Assembly: GCA_017547125.1 (NCBI GenBank)
Contig: JAFYQL010000212.1
Coordinates: 1 to 6,211 of the forward strand
Reading direction: 5' to 3'
Source of the DNA: Bacillota bacterium
Lineage (GTDB): Bacteria > Bacillota > Clostridia > Lachnospirales > Anaerotignaceae
DNA length: 6,211 nt
The position numbers and the translations under genes were made by a program. Of this stretch, positions 1 through 5,349 are shown piece by piece. Below the pieces are notes generated by a model, which was not told the origin of the DNA, searched no databases, and worked only from the letters and a program-made list of their open reading frames with translations. Position 1 is the stretch's first letter; each line of letters starts with the position of its first letter.

Positions 1-863
1 ACAAAGCCTGCGTGATACTCATTTACAGGTCCGTCAAGGTTTGTCTGCCTCAAAAGTGCCTGCATGCCTATGTTTTTGCTCTGTTGCGCAAGCGCAAGGC
101 CATTTTTGGCAATTATTCTGTTTTCATCAAGCAGATCTACAACGTCGCACACTGTAGCAATGGCCGCAAATGTAATAAACTCATCATCGCAGTCAAATTC
201 TCTACCCATTTTTTCAAACAGCAGACCGCTGAATTTGTAGCACATACCGGCAGCACAAAGCATCTTGAACGGATATGTACATTTTTCCTGTTTACAGTCT
301 ATCACAGCATCAGCAACAGGAATAATATCTTTCTTTGTTCCGTCTGTCAAAGTTTCAAAGGCAGGCTCGTGATGGTCTATAATAACCACATCCATACCAA
401 GCTCCTTCGCTCTTTCAACCTCGTGAATGGCCGCAATACCATTGTCGCAGGCAAGTATAACTTCTGCTCCGCCCTGGTGCAATTCTTCCACCGCATCCAT
501 ATTCATGCCGTAGCCTTCCTTTTGTCTGTGCGGAAGATAAAACATACACTCTGCACCAAGTAACACAAGGCTTTTGTAAAGTATAACAGTACTCATAACC
601 CCGTCAACGTCATAGTCGCCGTAAACAACTATTTTTCTGCCATTTTTTATTGCATCGCAAATGATATCAAGGCCCTTTGCCATATCCTTCATTTCCATAG
701 CATCATAAAGTTCTTCTTTTCGGCAATAAAGATATTTTTCAATTTCCTTTGCTGTGCCAAGGTGACGGTTTGCTATAACATTGGCGGTAACAGGAGAAAG
801 CGAAAATGCTTCTGCTATTTTTTCTATATATGCTTTATTTCGTTTTAAAACCCATTTTGCCAT
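1..863 (-). CDS. recJ: Single-stranded-DNA-specific exonuclease RecJ (5' part; 3' end outside window)
   Basis: RecJ degrades single-stranded DNA 5' to 3' in recombination and mismatch or base-excision repair, acting in the cytoplasm. The 287 visible residues carry the DHH-family motifs in order: DYDVDG at 83-88 (motif I), CDNG at 139-142, DHHEP at 163-167 (the DHH signature) and ATVCDVVDL at 236-244. The reading frame runs off the left edge at ...NEYHAGF, just where family members continue into a GPxINA-like motif, so the DHHA1 and C-terminal domains are missing only because of the window edge. RecJ proteins are usually about 550-800 residues. I chose ATG 863 because GGGTGAT lies just upstream; an in-frame ATG at 875 has no ribosome site. 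The gene follows secF by 48 bases, with a hairpin between them, so it is probably read from the secDF transcript. Family is clear from the motifs; the symbol is firm. Confidence 0.96.
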   Translation of the reverse strand, partial: MAKWVLKRNKAYIEKIAEAFSLSPVTANVIANRHLGTAKEIEKYLYCRKEELYDAMEMKDMAKGLDIICDAIKNGRKIVVYGDYDVDGVMSTVILYKSLVLLGAECMFYLPHRQKEGYGMNMDAVEELHQGGAEVILACDNGIAAIHEVERAKELGMDVVIIDHHEPAFETLTDGTKKDIIPVADAVIDCKQEKCTYPFKMLCAAGMCYKFSGLLFEKMGREFDCDDEFITFAAIATVCDVVDLLDENRIIAKNGLALAQQSKNIGMQALLRQTNLDGPVNEYHAGF

Positions 864-880
864 AATATCACCCATTTAAC

Positions 881-907
881 AAAAGGGCACCACACGGGCA
901 CCCTTTT
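881..907 (-). terminator. Hairpin between secF and recJ, weak terminator or attenuator
   Basis: Four bases after the secF stop, the minus-strand RNA can form an 11-bp stem (plus-strand arms 881-891 and 897-907) with a 5-base loop. The ascending arm starts AAAAGGG and the descending arm ends CCCTTTT, so the arm itself gives a short U-run, followed by GTTAAA rather than more U. In minus-strand RNA the two central positions are U-G and G-U wobbles, while in plus-strand RNA they would be C-A and A-C mismatches, so the structure favours the minus strand. The short U-run suggests partial termination or 3'-end protection of the secDF message rather than a full stop before recJ. Confidence 0.6.
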
Positions 908-911
908 ATAA

Positions 912-1886
912 TCAATCGAAGAAATCAGAAATATCAGGTTCTTCGTAGTATCCTGATGCTTCGCCATATTCATCATAATCATCATCTTCTTCATAGTTTA
1001 CAGTCTTGTCTTTGCCAAGAAGGCTGTACCAGAATGCACCTGAAAGGAATACTGATGAGTAAACACCGCTGACAACACCAACCATAATAGGAAGAGCAAA
1101 TTCTTTAACTGACTTAACACCAAATACATAAACTGCACCGATAGCAGCAAATGTTGTAACTGATGTATAGAAGCTTCTTGTTAAAGTCTGCTTAACACTG
1201 TCGTTGATAAGGTCTGCAGCCATTTCGTATGTTTGAAGTTTCTTGTTTTCTCTGATTCTGTCAAAAATTACGATTGTAGCATTGATTGAATAACCAACAA
1301 CTGTAAGAATAGCCGCGATAAATGCATTGTTTACAGGTATTCTGAAAACGGCATAGAACGCAAGCATAATAAGCACGTCGTGCACAAGGGCAAGTATTGA
1401 GCTTACACCTGTTTTAAAGTCATGGAAACGGATTGTGATGTAAAGAAGCATTGCCACACATGAAACAAGTACAGAAATGATAGCCATTCTCTGCATTTCG
1501 CCGCTTACTGTGGCACTGATGTCCTGAACAGAAAGAACACTGTCTTCACTAAGTCCAAACTCATCTATAATCGCTTCAGAAAGTTCTGTTCTTGTTTCAC
1601 TGTCGATATTCTGAAGCTTGATTGATACTTCATTTGTACCAAGAATCTTCTGAATCTGTGGATTTTTCTGACCTGTAACTGCTGCACATACATCAGCAAT
1701 ATCTTCGTTGTCAAATTCTGTACCCATATCCACTGTCATCGCTGTACCGCCAGTAAATTCAATGTCAAAATTGAATGCACCTTTGCCCTGTGTACTATTA
1801 AACACCATAGCAGCAATACCGATAACTATAAGCACGATTGAAACGGCAAGGAATTTTTTTCTGTGTTTTATAATATCAAAACTCAT
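912..1886 (-). CDS. secF: Protein translocase subunit SecF
   Basis: SecF pairs with SecD in the cytoplasmic membrane and uses the proton gradient to help pull exported proteins through SecYEG. The 324-residue protein has the family layout: a first membrane helix at about 12-29, an extracytoplasmic domain opening with DIEFTGGT (41-48), then five more helices between about 134 and 290. The signature region reads GYSINATIVIFDRIREN (198-214), and TLTRSFYTSVTT (234-245) is also typical. Ala203 stands where most SecF proteins have Asp; Arg237 is kept. The last 28 residues (297-324) are strongly acidic with no Lys or Arg. The start ATG overlaps the secD stop (ATGA), with GGGAGG 8 bases upstream, so the two genes are translationally coupled. 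Length is close to E. coli SecF (about 320). Confidence 0.97.
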   Translation of the reverse strand: MSFDIIKHRKKFLAVSIVLIVIGIAAMVFNSTQGKGAFNFDIEFTGGTAMTVDMGTEFDNEDIADVCAAVTGQKNPQIQKILGTNEVSIKLQNIDSETRTELSEAIIDEFGLSEDSVLSVQDISATVSGEMQRMAIISVLVSCVAMLLYITIRFHDFKTGVSSILALVHDVLIMLAFYAVFRIPVNNAFIAAILTVVGYSINATIVIFDRIRENKKLQTYEMAADLINDSVKQTLTRSFYTSVTTFAAIGAVYVFGVKSVKEFALPIMVGVVSGVYSSVFLSGAFWYSLLGKDKTVNYEEDDDYDEYGEASGYYEEPDISDFFD

Positions 1887-3157
1887 TCTTCTTCCCTCCC
1901 TGCTTCTTTAATCTGTGATGCCTTAACACCATAGAATGTTGGTTTTGTAATGCCCATACCAACCAGGCCTTTTATGATAAGCTTTGTGATAACAAGCGCT
2001 GTAAACATTGATACAACGATACCTATCATAAGTGTGAATGCAAAGCCCTTGATTGTACCTGTACCCATAAAGTAAAGTACAACAGCAGCAATAAATGTTG
2101 TTATATTACCGTCAACAATAGCAGGAAGTGCTCTTGAGAAGCCTGCCTTAATTGCATCGCGGACATCTTTGCCAATTTTAAGTTCTTCCTTCATTCTTTC
2201 AAATATGATTACATTGGCGTCTACTGCCATACCTACTGAAAGAATTACACCGGCAATACCAGGAAGTGTAAGTGTTACGTTAAAGGCACTGATTGCAATT
2301 GCTTCAAGGGCAAGATAAATGATAAGCGCCCAGTTAGCCGCAATACCAAGGCCTTTGTAAATTAAAAGCATAAACAAAAGTACAAGAGCAACGCCCACAA
2401 TAGCCGCTGTAACGCTTGTTTCAACCGCGTTATGACCAAGACGTGCACCTACGTTATTCATTTCCATAACAGTAAGATTAAACGGCATTGAGCCTTCTCT
2501 GATGAGGCTTGCAAGTTCTTCTGCACTTTCAGGTGTAAAGTTACCGCTGATAATACATTCACCTGTTGTAATGGCACTATTAACAATAGGACTGCTTATT
2601 ACGTCTTCGTCCATTACGATATAGATAGGCTGTCCTATATTTTTGCCTGTTGCTTCACCAAATAATTTTGCGCCATTGCTTGTAAATTTAAGCGCAACAT
2701 AAGGCTGTGAAATGCCAGTGTTGTCAACGGCACCAACTTCTTTTCTTGCTTCATCAACATCGGCACCTGTAAGTATTACATTGCCCTGTGCATCAAGAAA
2801 CATAAGCTGAGCTGTTTTGCCAAGTTCATTTACTGCTTCTTCCGCATCTTCAACACCCGGAATTTCAACTCGGATACGGTTTTCACCCTGTCTTGCAGCT
2901 TCGGCTTCTGTCCAGCCTTTTCTGTCAAGACGGTGCTGAATAAGACCAACTGCAGTTGACATATCCGCCTCTGTAATGTCTTCTTTTTCAGCCTGATAAA
3001 CAATAGAAACACCACCGCTGAGGTCTAAACCAAGCTTTACGTTTCTGATACTAAGCAAACCACTTGAGTTTGCACCCACAAGAGCCACAAAGCTTAATGC
3101 AACTGCAGCAATTGCAAGCACCACAAGGGTTACTATGCTTCTACCTTTTGTTTTCAT
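1883..3157 (-). CDS. secD: Protein translocase subunit SecD
   Basis: SecD is the larger partner of SecF in the proton-driven accessory complex of the Sec translocon. The 424-residue sequence has a first membrane helix at about 8-29, the LGLDLSGG motif at 42-49, an extracytoplasmic P1 region to about 230 and then five membrane helices. The hallmark GMAVDANVIIFERMKEE lies at 309-325, with Asp313 as the expected proton-path residue. E. coli SecD is about 615 residues; the shorter form here, with a reduced P1 domain, is usual for Clostridia as I know the family. The ATG follows the scfB stop immediately (TAA then ATG), and its ribosome site AGGAGG lies inside the last codons of scfB. The end overlaps secF by 4 bases. 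It is a separate gene, not the SecDF fusion seen in Bacillus. Confidence 0.97.
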   Translation of the reverse strand: MKTKGRSIVTLVVLAIAAVALSFVALVGANSSGLLSIRNVKLGLDLSGGVSIVYQAEKEDITEADMSTAVGLIQHRLDRKGWTEAEAARQGENRIRVEIPGVEDAEEAVNELGKTAQLMFLDAQGNVILTGADVDEARKEVGAVDNTGISQPYVALKFTSNGAKLFGEATGKNIGQPIYIVMDEDVISSPIVNSAITTGECIISGNFTPESAEELASLIREGSMPFNLTVMEMNNVGARLGHNAVETSVTAAIVGVALVLLFMLLIYKGLGIAANWALIIYLALEAIAISAFNVTLTLPGIAGVILSVGMAVDANVIIFERMKEELKIGKDVRDAIKAGFSRALPAIVDGNITTFIAAVVLYFMGTGTIKGFAFTLMIGIVVSMFTALVITKLIIKGLVGMGITKPTFYGVKASQIKEAGREEE

Positions 3158-4525
3158 TTAGCATTCCTCCTGAAACTGCTTTGCCTTAATCATAATTGCA
3201 CATTCAACTCTCTTTTTCTGAAGGTCGCAGGCAATTTTGTAAGGCTTGAATATGCTTCCGTTAAGCTGGTGTGCATTGGCAGCACAACCACCGCTGCAAT
3301 AGAATCTGCACCAGCAGTTTTTGCAGTCTTCCTTAGCATATACGTTACAGCTTTCAAAATTTTCTCTTATGTCTTCTCTTTCAAGGCCTGTAAATACAGT
3401 GCCCATCTTAAACTCATCAAGACCAACAAACTGGTGGCAAGGATAAAGGTCGCCTTCAGGTGTTACAGCAAGGTATTCTGTACCGCTGCCGCAGCCAACA
3501 AGACGTTTCGCAACACAAGGACCGCCTGAAAGGTCGATCATGAAATGGAAGAAGTTAAAGTCTTTTTCGCCGCCTTCTTTATGTCTTTCATAAAGCTCGC
3601 AGGCAAGTCTTTCATATTCTTCATATATTGCAGGAAGGTCTTCTTCTCTGATAGCGTATTCTTCATATTCCTGGCCAACAACAGGCTCAACAGAAATCTG
3701 CTTGAAACCAAGGTCTGCCATATGAAGCACGTCTTTTGAGAAATCAAGATTCTGTCTTGTGAATGTGCCTCTTATGTAATAGTCTGTCTGGTTTCTGCTT
3801 TCTGCAAGCTTCTGGAACTTAGGAACAATAACATCATAGCTTCCCTGTCCGCCTGCTCTTGGTCTCATTCTGTCGTTAACTTCCTTGCGTCCGTCAAGGC
3901 TTATAACTACATTGTGCATATTCTTGTTGATATATTCCTGAATTTCATCATTAAGAAGAATACCGTTTGTTGTGATAGTAAAACGGAAGTTTTTGCCATA
4001 CTTAACTTCTTCTTCACGTGCATATTCAACAATTTCTTTAACAACATCAAAGTTCATAAGTGGCTCGCCGCCAAAAAAGTCAACTTCAAGGTTTCTTCTT
4101 GAGCCTGAACTTTTGATGATAAAGTCGATAGCTTTTTTGCCCACTTCTGCACTCATAAGGCTTCTGTGACCATGATATTCACCTTCTTCTGCAAAGCAGT
4201 ATTTGCATTTAAGGTTGCAGTCGTGTGCTATATGAAGGCAAAGAGCCTTAACAACAGGTGCTCTTTTGCCAACCATATCAAGTACGTTTGTATAGTCATC
4301 TTCAACAAAAAGCATGCCTGCATCTTTAAGTTCTTTAATTTCTTCACAGGCTTCTCTAACTGCTTTTTCGCTATATTTATCAGCAAACTTTACAACAAGC
4401 GCTTCTTCGCACATTTCTTCGTAGCTGTCAACTATGTCATATACAATTTCATCTACAACATGAACAGCACCGCTTATAACGTCCATAACAACGTTAACGC
4501 CGTTCATACTGAACTTATGAATCAT
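3158..4525 (-). CDS. scfB: SCIFF peptide maturase, SPASM-domain radical SAM enzyme (ScfB)
   Basis: This cytoplasmic enzyme should form a Cys-to-Thr thioether crosslink in the SCIFF peptide encoded just upstream; the family (TIGR03974 type) includes CteB of Clostridium thermocellum. Counting from the ATG at 4525 (455 residues), the first 80 or so resemble a PqqD-like peptide-recognition domain (begins MIHKFSMNG). The radical SAM cluster motif is Cys103-x3-Cys107-x2-Cys110 (CNLKCKYC), followed by GGEP at 152-155 and SLDG at 209-212. The C-terminal SPASM domain, which holds two auxiliary 4Fe-4S clusters, has Cys345-x12-G-x4-Cys363, then Cys401-x2-Cys404-x5-Cys410-x3-Cys414 and Cys433, matching the textbook spacing. 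ATG 4525 is preferred over an in-frame TTG at 4531 because AGGTGAT sits 5 bases before the ATG and would overlap the TTG. It lies 135 bases after scfA across a terminator-like hairpin, and abuts secD. Confidence 0.95.
   Translation of the reverse strand: MIHKFSMNGVNVVMDVISGAVHVVDEIVYDIVDSYEEMCEEALVVKFADKYSEKAVREACEEIKELKDAGMLFVEDDYTNVLDMVGKRAPVVKALCLHIAHDCNLKCKYCFAEEGEYHGHRSLMSAEVGKKAIDFIIKSSGSRRNLEVDFFGGEPLMNFDVVKEIVEYAREEEVKYGKNFRFTITTNGILLNDEIQEYINKNMHNVVISLDGRKEVNDRMRPRAGGQGSYDVIVPKFQKLAESRNQTDYYIRGTFTRQNLDFSKDVLHMADLGFKQISVEPVVGQEYEEYAIREEDLPAIYEEYERLACELYERHKEGGEKDFNFFHFMIDLSGGPCVAKRLVGCGSGTEYLAVTPEGDLYPCHQFVGLDEFKMGTVFTGLEREDIRENFESCNVYAKEDCKNCWCRFYCSGGCAANAHQLNGSIFKPYKIACDLQKKRVECAIMIKAKQFQEEC
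3165..3170 (-). promoter_or_regulatory. Ribosome binding site of secD inside scfB
   Basis: On the minus strand AGGAGG lies 7 bases before the secD ATG and wholly within the codons for the last residues of ScfB (QEEC). The scfB stop TAA occupies 3158-3160, directly against the ATG at 3155-3157. Ribosomes finishing scfB would be placed on the secD start, so coupling is expected. Confidence 0.8.
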
Positions 4526-4530
4526 ATTCA

Positions 4531-4537
4531 ATCACCT
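4531..4537 (-). promoter_or_regulatory. Ribosome binding site that decides the scfB start
   Basis: The minus-strand sequence AGGTGAT is followed by TGAAT and then ATG at 4525. Its spacing fits that ATG. The TTG at 4531-4529 shares its first base with this site, so it is unlikely to be the start, and the resulting N-terminus MIHKF matches my recollection of the maturase family. The site also lies within a tiny overlapping frame (ATG 4542, MKGD, stop at 4530-4528), which has no good ribosome site of its own. Confidence 0.7.
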
Positions 4538-4575
4538 TTCATCTGTAAAATTTCCGTTTTTAAGTGTTTTTAAAC

Positions 4576-4610
4576 ACAAAAAGTTGGGTGCAGACATACC
4601 ATCTGCACCC
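4576..4610 (-). terminator. Rho-independent-type hairpin between scfA and scfB
   Basis: The minus-strand RNA forms a perfect 9-bp stem, GGGTGCAGA with TCTGCACCC (plus-strand arms 4602-4610 and 4586-4594), around a 7-base loop. It is followed by AAC and then TTTTTGTG. The stem is stable, while the U-run begins three bases late and is short, so termination is probably incomplete. It lies 51 bases beyond the scfA stop and 60 before the scfB start. I see no clear promoter between it and scfB, so read-through most likely supplies scfB-secD-secF, giving more precursor than maturase. Confidence 0.75.
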
Positions 4611-4612
4611 CT

Positions 4613-4643
4613 CTAAAAGCAATTTAATTTAAGTTACTTTTAG
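4613..4643 (-). repeat. Inverted repeat just before the terminator hairpin
   Basis: CTAAAAG (minus strand, 4643-4637) and CTTTTAG (4619-4613) are perfect 7-bp inverted copies with 17 A/T-rich bases between them. They end two bases before the terminator stem begins, so the scfA 3' untranslated region could fold as two stems in a row. The stem is A/T-rich and may be weak; a role in stabilising the scfA message is inference only. Confidence 0.35.
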
Positions 4644-4660
4644 CCACCTGCATGCACAAA

Positions 4661-4801
4661 TTATTTATTTTCGCATGACTGGTTAGCTACTGTACATGAT
4701 GTTTTGCAAGCTGACTGACATGATGTCTGGCATTCGCCGCAGCCACCTTTTTTAAGTGTGTTTTTAAGCATGCATGTATTTAATGTTTTTACGTGTTTCA
4801 T
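4661..4801 (-). CDS. scfA: SCIFF ribosomal peptide precursor (ScfA), 46 residues
   Basis: A short gene for a six-cysteine-in-forty-five-residues peptide, the substrate of the ScfB maturase encoded next. It begins MKHVKTLNT, continues LKKGGCGECQTSCQSACKTS and ends CTVANQSCENK, matching the highly conserved family (TIGR03973 type). Cys21, 24, 28, 32, 36 and 43 are the family's six. Cys32 and Thr37 are both present; these are the pair reported to be crosslinked in the C. thermocellum homologue CteA, as I recall. Cys10 is an extra seventh cysteine in the leader. A Gly19-Gly20 pair lies directly before the first core cysteine. The start has an excellent ribosome site, GGAGGAGG, 8 bases upstream, and its own promoter. 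The mature product's role is not settled; signalling or quorum-type functions have been proposed for this ranthipeptide class. Identification is firm from the near-invariant sequence and the context. Confidence 0.96.
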   Translation of the reverse strand: MKHVKTLNTCMLKNTLKKGGCGECQTSCQSACKTSCTVANQSCENK

Positions 4802-4835
4802 ATTTATAGCCTCCTCCAAAAATTATGTTGTACAT

Positions 4836-4863
4836 ATTATACCACGGCAATACAGTTTTGCAA
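4836..4863 (-). promoter_or_regulatory. Promoter of scfA, sigma-A type with extended -10
   Basis: On the minus strand TATAAT (4841-4836) is a perfect -10 box preceded by TGG, an extended -10 element. TTGCAA (4863-4858) lies 16 bases further upstream and matches the -35 consensus at 4 of 6 positions. Transcription would start near 4829, giving an untranslated leader of about 28 bases before scfA. The -35 sits only 2 bases beyond the stop codon of the preceding membrane protein gene, and no terminator separates them, so scfA may be read from both promoters. Confidence 0.75.
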
Positions 4864-4865
4864 AG

Positions 4866-5252
4866 TTATTTTTTACTGTTAATTCCAAAAATCCCCCCTA
4901 AAGACCCAGAAAAAAGTGAAGTCAGTACTGAAAACAACCTTCCTGTATCAAAACCTGTATTTTCAGCCGCAACATAAAGCAGCATAATAAGTATGGCCGC
5001 ATACACCGCGCCCGAAAGCATGCCCCAGAATATGCCTTTTTTGTCGGCTTTTTTTGAAACCACAATACCCGATACAAACGCGCTTAAAAATGTACATACC
5101 AAAGAAAAAACAGGCACAATATTTTCTTCAACATCCGTATATGTAAGCAACAATGCACATAGCATAAACATAACCGCCGTAATTAAGTATGCAATAACCT
5201 GAGCCTTTGCAAATGCAATAATCATATTTGTGCCATTATCTTTATTTTCCAT
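4866..5252 (-). CDS. Small four-helix membrane protein, TIGR04086 type, function unknown
   Basis: A 128-residue very hydrophobic protein with a short polar N-terminus (MENKDNGTN) and four predicted membrane helices, at about 15-38, 45-67, 75-96 and 105-125. Conserved-looking features are small-residue-rich helices 2 and 4 (SAFVSGIVVSKKADKKG, then SGSLGGIFG) and a KKADKKG loop after helix 2. There are no catalytic motifs. I recognise it as resembling the uncharacterised TIGR04086 membrane family of Clostridia, which I recall occurring beside SCIFF genes; this rests on length, topology and position rather than on a search. AGGAGGTG precedes two adjacent ATGs: the second (5252) is 7 bases from AGGAGG and preferred, the first (5255) only 4. 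It is the first gene of the minus-strand cluster. A role in export of, or protection from, the peptide is possible but unproven. Confidence 0.75.
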   Translation of the reverse strand: MENKDNGTNMIIAFAKAQVIAYLITAVMFMLCALLLTYTDVEENIVPVFSLVCTFLSAFVSGIVVSKKADKKGIFWGMLSGAVYAAILIMLLYVAAENTGFDTGRLFSVLTSLFSGSLGGIFGINSKK

Positions 5253-5292
5253 CATTCCACCTCCTGTTTAATTTTATTTATCCAATTTGCCA

Positions 5293-5298
5293 TTTATA
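5293..5298 (-). promoter_or_regulatory. Possible -10 box for the membrane protein gene
   Basis: The minus strand reads TATAAA here, about 40 bases before the start codon, in the gap between the two divergent genes. I find no convincing -35 at 16-18 bases from it. A promoter must exist in this gap or inside the divergent gene, and this is only the best candidate I could find. Confidence 0.25.
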
Positions 5299-5300
5299 CA

Positions 5301-5329
5301 TTGCCACATTTTTTTGCTTATGGTTTAAT
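5301..5329 (+). promoter_or_regulatory. Promoter of the PHP-domain gene
   Basis: TTGCCA (5301-5306, 5 of 6 to the -35 consensus) and TTTAAT (5324-5329, preceded by TGG as an extended -10) are separated by 17 bases. Transcription would begin near 5336, leaving a leader of about 14 bases that holds the ribosome site AGAGGTGAT (5337-5345). The -35 lies three bases from the candidate minus-strand -10 at 5293-5298, so the two directions may compete for polymerase. Confidence 0.6.
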
Positions 5330-5349
5330 AATAAAAAGAGGTGATATTC

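Noticed and set aside
12..563. Open plus-strand frame of 183 codons
   Set aside because: It lies opposite recJ, whose minus-strand frame carries all expected DHH motifs; the antisense product is Cys/Phe/His-rich with no domain or ribosome site.
2830..3015. 61-codon minus-strand frame inside secD
   Set aside because: It is a shifted frame within the SecD P1 domain; the SecD frame itself is intact and conserved.
3269..4169. Several short plus-strand and off-frame minus-strand open frames within scfB
   Set aside because: All overlap a well-supported radical SAM gene and have no recognisable domains.
4528..4542. Four-codon frame (MKGD) just upstream of scfB, possible leader peptide
   Set aside because: It has no ribosome site of its own and arises because scfB's ribosome site contains a chance frame; too little to call.
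4166..4573. Open plus-strand frame of 135 codons over the scfB start and the gap
   Set aside because: It is antisense to the scfB N-terminus and radical SAM motif, and its Phe/Asn-rich product looks like a shadow of Lys/Glu-rich coding sequence.
4852..4879. ACAGT/ACTGT inverted repeat at the end of the membrane protein gene as a terminator
   Set aside because: Only 5 bp with an 18-base loop and no U-run after it; the scfA promoter occupies the same bases.
4993..5202. 69-codon plus-strand frame opposite the small membrane protein
   Set aside because: Antisense shadow; the minus-strand frame has four clear membrane helices and a strong ribosome site.
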